Part shown: positions 49,877 to 60,615 of the stretch, one piece after another
How positions within the stretch are numbered: position 1 is the stretch's first letter
How the letters are laid out: every line of letters starts with the position of its first letter
Source of the DNA: Chryseobacterium sp. MYb7
Lineage (GTDB): Bacteria > Bacteroidota > Bacteroidia > Flavobacteriales > Weeksellaceae
Length of the DNA stretch: 64,000 bases
Reading direction: 5' to 3'
NCBI RefSeq assembly: GCF_002979455.1
Contig: NZ_PCOU01000019.1
Location: forward strand, 42,412 to 106,411
Notes under the pieces: model-generated
Database searches by the model: none
What the model was told of the DNA's origin: nothing
The model's input: only the letters and a program-made list of their open reading frames with translations
Program-made: the position numbers and the translations under genes

Positions 49877-49945
49877 TTAACAACATGACAATACCTCCAG
49901 ACCCGACGAAGAGTTTGAAAGCCACCACCAAATATTGTTGTTCAT
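49877..49945 (-). CDS. trpL: trp operon leader peptide
   Basis: A 22-residue frame read leftward from ATG 49945 to TAA 49877-49879: it starts MNNNIWWWLSNSSS and ends in ...LSCC. Three consecutive Trp codons at positions 6-8 are a direct tryptophan sensor. It lies 13 bases after a TAnnTTTG box and 32 bases before an intrinsic terminator that precedes trpE, the classic attenuation layout. A clear antiterminator pairing was not found by eye, so the exact switch is unsettled. Confidence 0.88.
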   Translation of the reverse strand: MNNNIWWWLSNSSSGLEVLSCC

Positions 49946-49958
49946 TTTTAACATGGGA

Positions 49959-49985
49959 CAAATGTAGAAATTTTTTTAATACCAA
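49959..49985 (-). promoter_or_regulatory. trp operon promoter
   Basis: Leftward TTG (-33 part, 49983-49985), 16 bases, then TACATTTG (-7, 49959-49966). Transcription would begin just before the trpL ATG. Confidence 0.7.
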
Positions 49986-50030
49986 GACTAAAAAATATCA
50001 AAAAATAAATAAACTTAATATAGAAATCTA

Positions 50031-50675
50031 CTATTTAAGATGGTTAAGCTCTAGTTTTAATTCCTTGATTTTTTCTTTGTAAGTTTCGTTATCATCATAT
50101 TCTACATAACTTTCCAGAGCAGAAATATATTCTTCAATGAACTCTTTATTCGTTCGGTCTGCTTCATATTTGATTCTTGCAGAGTTGACAGGAGCCAGTT
50201 TTGAATACTTAAGATTGGCTTGTCCCTCATCAGACTGATAGTAGAGAATGACCATATTTTTTTCATATCCCGGAATATATTTTACAGGAAAAGAAACTTC
50301 CTTTTGCGGAATGCGGATTGCATTTTCAATCGGATAGATGGCAGCAGAAGTAGTGGAGAAGAAAGTTGAAGTGTATTTTCCATCCTGCTTTTTCACAATA
50401 GCCTCATAATCGTGGATATACATATCATTCAGCGTAGAGTTGGTTTCTACATCAGATGTGATAATGGCTGTGCTCTCAACACCATATTTATTTAAAAACC
50501 ATGCATTCAAAAACTGTCCGCCAACTCCGTTTAATATAGCCAGTGGAATGATCGGAATCAATAACCATGCTTTTTTGGTCAGATAGGAGAGAAGTCCAAA
50601 AAACACAAACAGTAGAACCACCGTATAAAAACCGTGATGACTGGTGAAAAACAGAATTTTTGAAATTAAAACCAT
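50031..50675 (-). CDS. Uncharacterised membrane protein
   Basis: A 214-residue protein with two N-terminal hydrophobic helices (about residues 17-32 and 37-58) and an extracytoplasmic domain ('KYGVESTAIITSDVETNSTLNDMYIHDYEAIVKKQDGKYTSTFFST...VSFPVKYIPGYEKNMVILYYQSDEG'), followed by a charged helical tail. The domain's 'G..a.a.v......' repeats resemble DUF3592-like small beta domains, though I cannot assign it firmly. It lies upstream of the trp promoter, on the same strand, and family A repeat DNA precedes it. Confidence 0.7.
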   Translation of the reverse strand: MVLISKILFFTSHHGFYTVVLLFVFFGLLSYLTKKAWLLIPIIPLAILNGVGGQFLNAWFLNKYGVESTAIITSDVETNSTLNDMYIHDYEAIVKKQDGKYTSTFFSTTSAAIYPIENAIRIPQKEVSFPVKYIPGYEKNMVILYYQSDEGQANLKYSKLAPVNSARIKYEADRTNKEFIEEYISALESYVEYDDNETYKEKIKELKLELNHLK

Positions 50676-50696
50676 AGTTTAAATATAATTATTTTA

Positions 50697-50857
50697 TTTA
50701 AACGCTGAGGTCGCAAAGATATATTTAACACAAATGTATAAAACGATCGCAAAGGCGCTTCACTCAGCAAATTCGGCTATCATTAGCTAAACGAAGTGGC
50801 CTTGCGAACAAAAAATAGAGATTTATAATAATTACTTTGCGAACATAGCGTTTAAAA
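50697..50857. repeat. Interspersed imperfect palindrome, family A copy 2
   Basis: TTTAAACGCTGAGGTCGCAA at the left end and its imperfect inverse TTGCGAACATAGCGTTTAAA at the right, with further internal inverted segments (AAGGCGCTTC...GAAGTGGCCTT). Same ends as the elements at 3005 and 53042. Confidence 0.8.
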
Positions 50858-50861
50858 ACAA

Positions 50862-51323
50862 CTATTTTACTGGTTCAGACAAAGGAATATCAGGAGTTCC
50901 GCTATAGAAAACAATCAGAGTTACTCCTTTATCTCCTGTTTTTCCTCGATGGGCGATGTTCACCATTTCCGGAAGAACCTGACCTTTACGGATCCATTGT
51001 GTTTTACCGTCTTCTTTTCTCTCCACCTGAATTTCCCCTTTTTCTACATAAGCTGCATTAATCACAGGATGTTTATGCCAGTCTAAAGCTTTATTGGGAG
51101 GTACAGCAATCTTAAGAACAGAAATTTCCGGTTGTGTAGCAGGATAGGCCGGATATAAAGTTCCATCCCATGATTTGGTTGTTTTTAATAAAGTCACCGA
51201 TTCAATTTTATCAGAATATTCTGAATGAGAATCGTCTGATGAATTGTTACAGGAGAGAACAAGAGTAAAGGATATTACAAAGTAAGCAACACTTAGTAAA
51301 CTTTTTGTAGTCATAAGTTTCAT
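50862..51323 (-). CDS. Cupin domain lipoprotein
   Basis: A 153-residue lipoprotein starting MKLMTTKSLLSVAYFVISFTLVLSC (Cys25 acylated). One cupin barrel follows: 'PPNKALDWHKHPVINAAYVEKGEIQVERKEDG' gives the His-x-His metal motif and 'VNIAHRGKTGDKGVTLIVFYSG' the second motif. The frame opens at 51362, but a TAnnTTTG box at 51360-51367 coincides with that point, so the ATG at 51323 is preferred. Function unknown; likely a periplasmic metal-binding sugar or small-molecule protein. Confidence 0.82.
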   Translation of the reverse strand: MKLMTTKSLLSVAYFVISFTLVLSCNNSSDDSHSEYSDKIESVTLLKTTKSWDGTLYPAYPATQPEISVLKIAVPPNKALDWHKHPVINAAYVEKGEIQVERKEDGKTQWIRKGQVLPEMVNIAHRGKTGDKGVTLIVFYSGTPDIPLSEPVK

Positions 51324-51359
51324 ATTAATAGATTGATTTTGTTTTGATAATTCGGTATA

Positions 51360-51367
51360 CAAAAATA
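51360..51367 (-). promoter_or_regulatory. TAnnTTTG promoter element for the cupin lipoprotein
   Basis: TATTTTTG read leftward, 36 bases before the ATG at 51323. Confidence 0.6.
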
Positions 51368-51489
51368 ACTAAGCTTATTTAATTTCTCCAATGTTTGAAT
51401 TATTTTTTTATTGATTGGATTAAAACTCAATCCTTAAAAAATATTTATCAAAGAAAACATTTGTCATAAGTTTAAAAGGTTATTTTTTA

Positions 51490-51497
51490 TATTTTTG
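51490..51497 (+). promoter_or_regulatory. TAnnTTTG promoter element for the lipoprotein-cytochrome unit
   Basis: TATTTTTG, 18 bases before the ATG at 51516. Confidence 0.65.
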
Positions 51498-51515
51498 CTT
51501 CCAAATTAGAAAAAA

Positions 51516-51734
51516 ATGAAAAAAGTATTAGCAATCGCATTTATCGGAGGTTTATTATTAGCAAGCTGTTCAAAAAAAGCAGATCACTCTTTACAGGATA
51601 GCAACACGATGCTTGAAGAGCCAGAAGCAACTACAGTTGTAGATTCTACTGCTAAAACTGCTGCTCCAGCTGCTGCAACTCCGGCTGCTCCAGCACCTGA
51701 AGCTGCTAAAACAGATTCTACAGCGAAGAAATAA
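51516..51734 (+). CDS. Small Ala/Pro-rich lipoprotein
   Basis: A 72-residue lipoprotein: signal 'MKKVLAIAFIGGLLLASC' (Cys18), then a low-complexity tail rich in Ala, Pro, Thr and Glu ('TAAPAAATPAAPAPEAAKTDSTAKK'). No folded domain is expected; it may act as a periplasmic linker or spacer. Its stop codon overlaps the cytochrome start (TAATG), so both are co-translated. Confidence 0.85.
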   Translation: MKKVLAIAFIGGLLLASCSKKADHSLQDSNTMLEEPEATTVVDSTAKTAAPAAATPAAPAPEAAKTDSTAKK

Positions 51735-52108
51735 TGAAAAAAATACTTTTAGCAGGAACTCTTGGTCTTATGATCGTTTCCTGTTCTAAAAAAGAAAATA
51801 CAGCAGAAGTGGCACCTTCTTCTGAAACAACTGCTGTTTCAGAGCCTGCAAAATCTAATCTTTCCGGTGATCAGATTATGGAAACATTAGATTGTTCAGG
51901 ATGCCACGCTGTTAATGAGAGAATGATAGGACCTTCTTATAAGGAAATTGCAGAAAAGTACTCTGAAAAGGATACAGAATTGCTGGCTTCCAAAATTATA
52001 GAAGGCGGAAGTGGAGTATGGGGAAGTGTGCCTATGGCCGCCCATCCACAGGTATCTAAAGAAGATGCCAAAAAAATGGTGGAATATATTTTAAGTCAGA
52101 AGAAATAA
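51734..52108 (+). CDS. Lipoprotein cytochrome c
   Basis: A 124-residue lipid-anchored class I cytochrome c. Signal 'LGLMIVSC' (Cys17), a linker, then haem motif C54-SG-C57-H58 and probable axial Met101 in 'WGSVPMAAHPQVS'. 'ARKMVEYILSQ'-type closing helix ('DAKKMVEYILSQKK') completes the c551/c552 fold. Likely an electron carrier between quinol-cytochrome and oxidase complexes. It is coupled to the small lipoprotein upstream; rlmF follows 3 bp later. Confidence 0.93.
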   Translation: MKKILLAGTLGLMIVSCSKKENTAEVAPSSETTAVSEPAKSNLSGDQIMETLDCSGCHAVNERMIGPSYKEIAEKYSEKDTELLASKIIEGGSGVWGSVPMAAHPQVSKEDAKKMVEYILSQKK

Positions 52109-52111
52109 AAT

Positions 52112-53041
52112 ATGTCCGCTGAAAAATCCAGTCTGCACACAAGAAATCTGCATCGTAATCCCTATGATTTCGATCAGCTTATTTCTTGTGTGCCGGAACT
52201 GAAACACTATGTTTTCGTTAATGCTTATCAGACGGTAACCATTAATTTCAGCATTCCACAAGCAGTCAAATTGCTCAACAAAGCCTTGCTCTTACATTTT
52301 TATAACATTAAAGGCTGGGATATTCCTGATACCAACCTTTGTCCACCCATTCCCGGAAGGGCAGATTATGTACATTATATTGCTGATCTCCTAGCCGAAC
52401 AGTTTAATAAAGTTCCGACAGGAAATTCTGTAAAAGGGTTGGATATAGGAACAGGAGCCAATCTAGTATATCCTTTAATCAGTCACAGGTCTTATGGCTG
52501 GACGATATTGGGAACAGATATCAATCAGGATTCTTTGAAAAATGCTCAGCATATTCTGGACCAAAATGAAGATCTGACTTCTGTTATTCAGTTAAAAAAT
52601 CAGCTGGAAACTGATCATATTTTTAAAAATATCATAAATCCTGACGACAGGTTTACCTTTACCATGTGTAATCCTCCTTTTCATGATTCTGAAGAGTCTG
52701 CCATGAAAGGGAATGTCAGGAAAACAAAGAACCTTAGTAAATCAAAGAAAAGTAAACCTCTTCTTAACTTTAGTGGTCAGCAGTCTGAGCTATGGTGTGA
52801 AGGAGGTGAACTGGCTTTTATTACAAAAATGATTAATGAAAGTGCATTATTTTCAACCCAAGTTCTTTGGTTCACGTGCCTGGTTTCCAAAAAAGAAAAT
52901 CTCAGTAAACTAACCCATCTTTTAAAGAAAATAAAAGCTATAGAAGTGAAAACCATTGATATGGCTCAGGGACAAAAGGTAAGCAGAATGCTGGCCTGGA
53001 CATTTATTCCTAAAAAAGACAGGAAAACCTGGCTTATTTAA
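52112..53041 (+). CDS. rlmF: 23S rRNA (adenine(1618)-N(6))-methyltransferase RlmF
   Basis: A 309-residue SAM-dependent methyltransferase. The family's opening 'LHTRNLHRNPYDFDQLISCVPELKHYVFVNAYQTVTINFSIPQAVKLLNKALL' is distinct, motif I is 'GLDIGTGANLVYPLI', and the N6-adenine motif is 'MCNPPFHDSEESA'. It modifies A1618 of 23S rRNA. It begins 3 bp after the cytochrome gene, so it may share its transcript although the functions differ. Confidence 0.95.
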   Translation: MSAEKSSLHTRNLHRNPYDFDQLISCVPELKHYVFVNAYQTVTINFSIPQAVKLLNKALLLHFYNIKGWDIPDTNLCPPIPGRADYVHYIADLLAEQFNKVPTGNSVKGLDIGTGANLVYPLISHRSYGWTILGTDINQDSLKNAQHILDQNEDLTSVIQLKNQLETDHIFKNIINPDDRFTFTMCNPPFHDSEESAMKGNVRKTKNLSKSKKSKPLLNFSGQQSELWCEGGELAFITKMINESALFSTQVLWFTCLVSKKENLSKLTHLLKKIKAIEVKTIDMAQGQKVSRMLAWTFIPKKDRKTWLI

Positions 53042-53188
53042 TATTCAAAGTTTAAAGTTTCTAGCACGATAGCTCAATTACGAGACTAAATTAACTAATA
53101 ATAGGGTGCCCTACTAAGTGAAACGGCTTTGCAATCATTTTTTTACCATTATATTAATAATAATCTTTGCGACCCCAGCGTTTAAATA
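53042..53188. repeat. Interspersed imperfect palindrome, family A copy 3
   Basis: Right end CTTTGCGACCCCAGCGTTTA matches copies 1 and 2; the left end (TTCAAAGTTTAAAGTTT) is degraded. It fills half of the 283-bp rlmF-lysS gap. Confidence 0.65.
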
Positions 53189-53294
53189 CTTCAATTATTG
53201 GTTCTAATACCTTATATCCCTTATCTCAACTCCATTCCTTGTTCACTTTTTAAAATTTCTGCAAAAACCCATTGATGATCAGGTCAAAAATGCC

Positions 53295-53302
53295 TAAATT
53301 TG
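53295..53302 (+). promoter_or_regulatory. TAnnTTTG promoter element for lysS
   Basis: TAAATTTG, 22 bases before the ATG at 53325. Confidence 0.65.
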
Positions 53303-53324
53303 TACGCTTTTAGAAAAATAAGAA

Positions 53325-55019
53325 ATGCAATTATCAGAACAAGAAATCATTAGAAGAGAAAAGCTGAATAAGCTTACTGAAATGGGGATTAATGCGTTCC
53401 CTGCGGATGAGTATACAATTACAGATACTACAGAATCTATAAAACAGGACTTTTCTGAAAGTAAACAGGTGAAGATCGCTGGTAGATTAATGTCCCGCAG
53501 AATTCAAGGAAAGGCTTCTTTTGCAGAATTGCAGGATTCTAAAGGAAAAATCCAGGTTTACTTCAACAGAGACGAGATCTGTCCGGGTGAAGATAAAGAA
53601 CTATATAATGAAGTATACAAGCACCTTTTAGATATTGGTGATATTATCGGTATTGAGGGAGAATTGTTTACGACTCAGGTAGGAGAGAAGACGGTTTTAG
53701 TAAAAAACTTTATCCTTCTTACGAAGGCTTTACGTCCGTTACCTCAGGCTAAAACTGACGAAAATGGTGTTGTACACGATGGATTTACAGATCCTGAATT
53801 AAGATACAGACAGCGTTATGTAGATTTAACCGTAAATCCACAGGTAAAAGAAATTTTCGTGAAAAGAACAAAATTGTTCAATGCCATGAGAACATTCTTT
53901 AATGATGCAGGATATTTTGAAGTGGAAACTCCAATCTTACAGTCTATCCCTGGTGGAGCAGCAGCAAAACCGTTTATCACGCACCACAATGCGCTGGACA
54001 TTCCATTGTATTTAAGAATTGCCAACGAATTATATCTGAAAAGATTGATCGTAGGTGGTTTTGACGGGGTATATGAGTTCTCAAAAAACTTCAGAAATGA
54101 AGGGATGGACAGAACACACAACCCGGAGTTTACCGCTATGGAAATCTATGTAGCGTACAAAGATTACAACTGGATGATGGATTTCACTGAGAAATTATTG
54201 GAATTCTGTGCTATCCAGGTAAACGGAACTACAACGGCTACATTCGGAGAACACAATGTAGATTTCAAAGCTCCTTATCCAAGAGTTTCCATGACAGAAG
54301 CGATCCTGAAATTTACAGGATTCGATATCACTGGAAAAACAGAGAAGGAATTATATGATTTTGCCAAGTCTATCGGAATTGAAGTAAATGAGACGATGGG
54401 GAAAGGAAAACTGATTGATGAGATCTTCGGTGAGAAATGTGAAGGAAACTTCATCCAGCCGACTTTCATTACAGATTATCCTATTGAAATGTCTCCATTG
54501 ACAAAGAAACACAGAAGCAAAGAAGGCTTAACAGAGCGTTTTGAATTAATGGTATGCGGTAAAGAAATCGCTAACGCTTATTCAGAGCTTAATGATCCTA
54601 TTGATCAGAGAGAGCGTTTTGAAGCACAGATGGCGTTATCTGAAAGAGGAGATGATGAAGCAATGTTCATCGATCAGGATTTCTTGAGAGCATTGGAATA
54701 TGGTATGCCGCCAACTTCAGGATTAGGAATCGGTATGGACAGATTAATTATGTTCTTAACGAATAATGCCTCTATTCAGGAAGTACTATTCTTCCCTCAG
54801 ATGAGACCAGAGAAAGCGGTTCCACAAATTGAACTAGGAGAGGATGAACATATTATTCTTGATATTTTGAAATCAGGTGAACAGTTTCCTCTAAGTGAAG
54901 TGAAAGAAAAATCTAAACTTTCCGGTAAAAAATGGGATAAAGCTTCCAAAACTTTAACAAAAAATAATATTGTGAAAGTAGAGAAGATTGACGAAAATCT
55001 TTTGATGAAATTGGCTTAA
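53325..55019 (+). CDS. lysS: Lysyl-tRNA synthetase, class II
   Basis: A 564-residue class II synthetase. An N-terminal OB-fold (about residues 55-150) binds the anticodon; motif 2 is 'EFSKNFRNEGMDRTHNPEFTAMEIYVAY' and motif 3 'GLGIGMDRLIMFLTN'. It is about 60 residues longer than E. coli LysS (505): after 'VLFFPQMRPEK' a C-terminal extension ('IILDILKSGEQFPLSEVKEKSKLSGKKWDKASKTLTKNNIV') looks like a small winged-helix, as seen in bacteroidete LysS. Confidence 0.97.
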   Translation: MQLSEQEIIRREKLNKLTEMGINAFPADEYTITDTTESIKQDFSESKQVKIAGRLMSRRIQGKASFAELQDSKGKIQVYFNRDEICPGEDKELYNEVYKHLLDIGDIIGIEGELFTTQVGEKTVLVKNFILLTKALRPLPQAKTDENGVVHDGFTDPELRYRQRYVDLTVNPQVKEIFVKRTKLFNAMRTFFNDAGYFEVETPILQSIPGGAAAKPFITHHNALDIPLYLRIANELYLKRLIVGGFDGVYEFSKNFRNEGMDRTHNPEFTAMEIYVAYKDYNWMMDFTEKLLEFCAIQVNGTTTATFGEHNVDFKAPYPRVSMTEAILKFTGFDITGKTEKELYDFAKSIGIEVNETMGKGKLIDEIFGEKCEGNFIQPTFITDYPIEMSPLTKKHRSKEGLTERFELMVCGKEIANAYSELNDPIDQRERFEAQMALSERGDDEAMFIDQDFLRALEYGMPPTSGLGIGMDRLIMFLTNNASIQEVLFFPQMRPEKAVPQIELGEDEHIILDILKSGEQFPLSEVKEKSKLSGKKWDKASKTLTKNNIVKVEKIDENLLMKLA

Positions 55020-55041
55020 AATTTCTCAGAAAATACAAATA

Positions 55042-55072
55042 AAAAAGGTACAGAGCTATTCTGTACCTTTTT
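55042..55072. terminator. Bidirectional terminator between lysS and the ClbS-like gene
   Basis: AAAAAGGTACAGA and TCTGTACCTTTTT pair perfectly around five bases. The last codons of the leftward ClbS-like gene extend into it. Confidence 0.85.
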
Positions 55073-55571
55073 CTTTTTTCCATTTCCGAAGCTGTATCCT
55101 GAAATTCTTAAACGGAGCAACAGTATTGATATGAATCCATTTCCAGACTGGCCATTGGGCGGGAGTAGTTGCCCATTTTCTCTGCCCAGGAACAAAAAGG
55201 ATGTCGTCATCGAGGCTTTCTATCCAGTTAACAATTTCATCAACCTTACCTCGCAATAGCTCTTTTTGCTGTTGTAAACTATAAAAACCGTATTCATGAT
55301 AAAAAGATTGATATAATCCTCCCAGATTATTCCATTTGTATTCTGGAGTAGGAGTTTTTACATCAATTCCTTTTTGCTCATCAGCTTCCCATTGCAAAAG
55401 CAGGTGAATCCAGCCTAACTGATAAGAAATATTTTGCGATGGAGTTTTGTCAATTCCAGCCATAAAAAGATCTTTATTCTCCTCGTTAATATCATTAAAT
55501 TCCTCATCATACATTAGATGTCTTTTCCTGATCTCCTCAATAAGCGCTGCTTTATCTTCATAAGTCTGCAT
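55056..55571 (-). CDS. ClbS/DfsB family four-helix bundle protein
   Basis: A 171-residue cytoplasmic protein of the ClbS/DfsB (DUF1706) family, relatives of DinB-type bundles. 'KAALIEEIRKRHLMYDEEF', 'ISYQLGWIHLLLQWEADEQKG' and 'ATTPAQWPVWKWIHINTVAPFKNFRIQLRKWKK' are the family's signature lines. ClbS protects colibactin producers by hydrolysing the cyclopropane of colibactin; most relatives have no known substrate. It follows cydB by 7 bp, so it may be co-transcribed with the bd oxidase. Confidence 0.88.
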   Translation of the reverse strand: MQTYEDKAALIEEIRKRHLMYDEEFNDINEENKDLFMAGIDKTPSQNISYQLGWIHLLLQWEADEQKGIDVKTPTPEYKWNNLGGLYQSFYHEYGFYSLQQQKELLRGKVDEIVNWIESLDDDILFVPGQRKWATTPAQWPVWKWIHINTVAPFKNFRIQLRKWKKEKGTE

Positions 55572-55578
55572 ATTTCAT

Positions 55579-56583
55579 CTATTTTCTCAACTTACTGAAA
55601 GAAGCCATCAGATAAAATAAAAACGGAAGAATAAATAATGAACCCAGCATCAATGCCCATCCCAATGCCGCAATAGTCTTTTCAGGAGCCATATGTTCCA
55701 GCAATGAAAGATGCTGTCCGTTTCCTAATAAAATAATATCCGGATTATGCTGATACGTTGCGGCTACCAGAATCATCACCATCTGGAATCCTGCCAAAGC
55801 ACGTACAGGAAGAAGTTTTTGGCGGTTTAATGCTCTTAAAATAAGCAATAATGCAACTGTAGCAAAGGCTATGGACATCATCCCCAAAGGCTTAGAAAAT
55901 ACCCACATCAAAAGAGGAATATCTGAAATATAAGCGGTCGCAAATACCAAAATTCCTGTAATTACTACAAAGATCATGGTCTGCTTGGATTTTCTGATCA
56001 TTAATAAAAGATCAGCTTTATCACGGGTTTCTCTTAATGAAAATATAGAAGCAAGGTAAGCACAAAGTGCTACTGTAAATAAACCTACGGAAACTCCAAA
56101 CCAGTTCAGCCAGCTGAATACATACAAATCCAGAAATCCTACAGCATCAGGATTGATAGAATGTGAAACGGTTGCAGCAGCAATTAATCCCAAAAAGAAA
56201 GGAGTCAAAAGACTTGCATAGTAGAAAATCTGAGTATATAAAACCTGCCAGTTATCCTTTACCGCATCATAATGTCTGAACGTAAATGCTGTTCCTCTTG
56301 CAATAATTCCCAGAAGCATCAATACCAAAGGAATATGAAGATAAGTAGACATGGTAGTATAAATTTCAGGAAAACCTACAAAGAGAATTACAATCGCAAT
56401 GATCAGCCACATATGATTGGCTTCCCAAACGGGAGCAATAGACTCATACATGATTTCCTGGGTCTTATTTCTGGCTTTTTTATGCGTGAAAAGTTCTACA
56501 ATTCCAGCTCCGAAATCAGCACCTCCCAGAATAATATAAAGGCATATGGATAGCCAGAGAAAACCTATTACAACGTAGATCAT
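55579..56583 (-). CDS. cydB: Cytochrome bd ubiquinol oxidase subunit II
   Basis: A 334-residue inner-membrane protein with eight or nine helices. Start 'MIYVVIGFLWLSICLYIILGGADFGAGIVELFTHKKARNKTQEIMYESIAPVWEANHMWLIIAIVILFVGFPEIY' is the CydB signature ('GGADFGAG', 'P.WEANHVWL'). Its ATG overlaps the cydA stop by 4 bp. With CydA it forms the high-affinity quinol oxidase. Confidence 0.96.
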   Translation of the reverse strand: MIYVVIGFLWLSICLYIILGGADFGAGIVELFTHKKARNKTQEIMYESIAPVWEANHMWLIIAIVILFVGFPEIYTTMSTYLHIPLVLMLLGIIARGTAFTFRHYDAVKDNWQVLYTQIFYYASLLTPFFLGLIAAATVSHSINPDAVGFLDLYVFSWLNWFGVSVGLFTVALCAYLASIFSLRETRDKADLLLMIRKSKQTMIFVVITGILVFATAYISDIPLLMWVFSKPLGMMSIAFATVALLLILRALNRQKLLPVRALAGFQMVMILVAATYQHNPDIILLGNGQHLSLLEHMAPEKTIAALGWALMLGSLFILPFLFYLMASFSKLRK

Positions 56584-57923
56584 GATTTTTTGTTTTTATC
56601 GTTAAACTGAGAATCGGTAGGATCGTAAAGCTTTGGTACCATTTGGATCTGTCTCTTTAAAAGGAAAACAAGAATCAATGATAATGAGATGAAAATAGCC
56701 GTAAAGAAGTAGAAAGAATACTGTATTCCCGGCATGGGAGTCACGGCATCTATTGTTCTCATAACGCCATAAATGATCCATGGCTGTCTTCCGACTTCGG
56801 TCACTGTCCATCCGGCTTCCAACGCAATATATCCGAATGGTGTTGCTATTAAGAACGTTTTTAACAGCCAGTTTTTACTCAGCCATTCCTTTCTGAAGAA
56901 GAAAGAATATAAATAAATGACTCCAATACCAATCATGACCATTCCGAAGAAAATCATGATCTGAAAAGCATAATGAACAACTGCAATCGGAGGCCATTCA
57001 TCTCTCGGGAAATCTTTAAGACCTTTTACTTCAGCATTGAAATCATTACTCACCAGAAAACTTAAAACCTTCGGAATTTTTACAGCATATTTTACCTCTT
57101 CTTTTTCTTCATCAGGAATTCCCCCAATAATAAATGAAGCTCCTTTTTCGGTTTCAAAATGAGCTTCCATGGCTGCCAGTTTAATAGGCTGGCGTTCTGC
57201 TACCGATTTTGCAGCAATATCACCGCTTAAAGGCGCTCCAAATGCTCCGATAAGAGCAAAACCTACCGCAATTCTAAAAGCTTTGGTATGAAATTCAATA
57301 TTCCTTTTTCGAATAATCATAAAGGCATGCACTCCGGCCACCGCAAATCCTGTCGCACAAAATGCCGCAACAGTCATGTGAAGAGCCTGCGGAAACCATG
57401 CATCATTGAGCATTGCTTTAATAGGATCTATATTAAGATACTGTCCATTGATATAATCAAAACCCGTTGGAGAATTCATCCATGAGTTGGCTGCCACTAC
57501 CAGAATTCCGGAGGCCAGCCCGCTTACCCCAACCAGGAATCCGCAAAACCAGTGAAACCATTTGTTGAATTTATCCCATCCATATAAAAAGAAACCAATA
57601 GCAATAGCCTCAATGAAAAAGGCAGTTCCTTCAAGTGAAAACGGCATTCCGAAAATAGGACCTGCATGTTTCATAAAACCAGGCCATAAAAGCCCCAGTT
57701 CAAAAGAAAGCATTGTTCCTGAAACAGCTCCTGTAGCAAAAAGGATGGCTACACCCTTGCTCCATGCTTTTGTAAGCCCTTTATATACTTCATTTTTAGT
57801 TTTTAGGTATTTCCAATGGGCAAAAGCCATGAGAAAAGGCATCACCATACCCACACAGGAGAATATGATATGAAAGCCCAAAGAAAGTGCCATCTGGGCA
57901 CGGGCAGCAATAAAATCATCCAT
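56580..57923 (-). CDS. cydA: Cytochrome bd ubiquinol oxidase subunit I
   Basis: A 447-residue inner-membrane subunit carrying haems b558, b595 and d. 'ARAQMALSLGFHIIFSCVGMVMPFLM' includes His18, matching the E. coli His19 ligand, and 'EVGRQPWIIYGVMRT' is the GRQPW motif. It is shorter than E. coli CydA (522), consistent with a short quinol-binding Q-loop form. The operon is cydA-cydB-ClbS-like, leftward. Confidence 0.96.
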   Translation of the reverse strand: MDDFIAARAQMALSLGFHIIFSCVGMVMPFLMAFAHWKYLKTKNEVYKGLTKAWSKGVAILFATGAVSGTMLSFELGLLWPGFMKHAGPIFGMPFSLEGTAFFIEAIAIGFFLYGWDKFNKWFHWFCGFLVGVSGLASGILVVAANSWMNSPTGFDYINGQYLNIDPIKAMLNDAWFPQALHMTVAAFCATGFAVAGVHAFMIIRKRNIEFHTKAFRIAVGFALIGAFGAPLSGDIAAKSVAERQPIKLAAMEAHFETEKGASFIIGGIPDEEKEEVKYAVKIPKVLSFLVSNDFNAEVKGLKDFPRDEWPPIAVVHYAFQIMIFFGMVMIGIGVIYLYSFFFRKEWLSKNWLLKTFLIATPFGYIALEAGWTVTEVGRQPWIIYGVMRTIDAVTPMPGIQYSFYFFTAIFISLSLILVFLLKRQIQMVPKLYDPTDSQFNDKNKKS

Positions 57924-58087
57924 AATATCAACTTTTCAGTAAATAAATTTACGCATAAATTATTGATGTTGAGTATGATTTACAACAGTTGATATTTCAG
58001 GAATACCAATTAATTTTGATTCTTTTATGAATTGCTGTTCCTTATGTTTTCAATAAGAAAACTCTACATTTTTTTGACACTTTTTAA

Positions 58088-60091
<2,004 letters not shown>

Positions 60092-60110
60092 ACGTTTTTA
60101 AAAATATAAT

Positions 60111-60144
60111 AAAAAAAGCTTCTAATTATTTAGAAGCTTTTTTT
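60111..60144 (+). terminator. Intrinsic terminator of gyrB
   Basis: AAAAAAAGCTTCTAA and TTAGAAGCTTTTTTT pair perfectly around four bases. Confidence 0.85.
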
Positions 60145-60151
60145 ATATTTG
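60144..60151 (+). promoter_or_regulatory. TAnnTTTG promoter element for the DUF5684 gene
   Basis: TATATTTG directly at the end of the gyrB terminator, 22 bases before the ATG at 60174. Confidence 0.65.
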
Positions 60152-60173
60152 GAGAAACCAAAAAAACAATAAT

Positions 60174-60596
60174 ATGTTAACTCTTTTACAAACAGACCCT
60201 TACAATGGGACGGATGCCGTGTCTGGCGCCGCCGCAGCCGGATTAGGAATCGGAACAATGTTCTTCGGCTTACTATGCTATATTTTCTATGGATACTGCA
60301 TGTACAAAATCTTTCAGAAAGCAGGAAGACAAGATGCCTGGGCTGCTTTTATCCCGATTTACAATTCAATAGTTCTGCTTGAAATTGTGAAGAAACCGAT
60401 ATGGTGGATTATTCTTTTCTGTATTCCATTGGTAAACATTTATGCCTTCTGGGTTGTATATGACAGACTGGCCAAAGGATTCTCCAAAGAAACACCCCTT
60501 TACACTATTCTGATCTTCTTCTTAGGATTTATTTTTATTCCTGTATTGGGGCTTGGAAGTGATCAGTATGATAGTAAGCTGGTTCCAAATGATTAA
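60174..60596 (+). CDS. DUF5684-type small membrane protein
   Basis: A 140-residue protein with three to four hydrophobic helices. 'IFQKAGRQDAWAAFIPIYNSIVLLEIVKKPIWWIILFCIPLVNIYAFWVVYDRLAKGFSKETPLYTILIFFLGFIFIPVLGLG' matches the DUF5684 pattern, often beside signal peptidase genes in Bacteroidetes, though none is next to it here. Function unknown. Own promoter and terminator. Confidence 0.85.
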   Translation: MLTLLQTDPYNGTDAVSGAAAAGLGIGTMFFGLLCYIFYGYCMYKIFQKAGRQDAWAAFIPIYNSIVLLEIVKKPIWWIILFCIPLVNIYAFWVVYDRLAKGFSKETPLYTILIFFLGFIFIPVLGLGSDQYDSKLVPND

Positions 60597-60615
60597 AAAC
60601 AAGATTAAAAAAATT

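Noticed and set aside
49858..50082. A 74-codon rightward frame across the trp promoter and leader
   Set aside because: It is antisense to the trp promoter and trpL, with no family resemblance; the Trp-rich leader on the other strand explains the conserved-looking structure.
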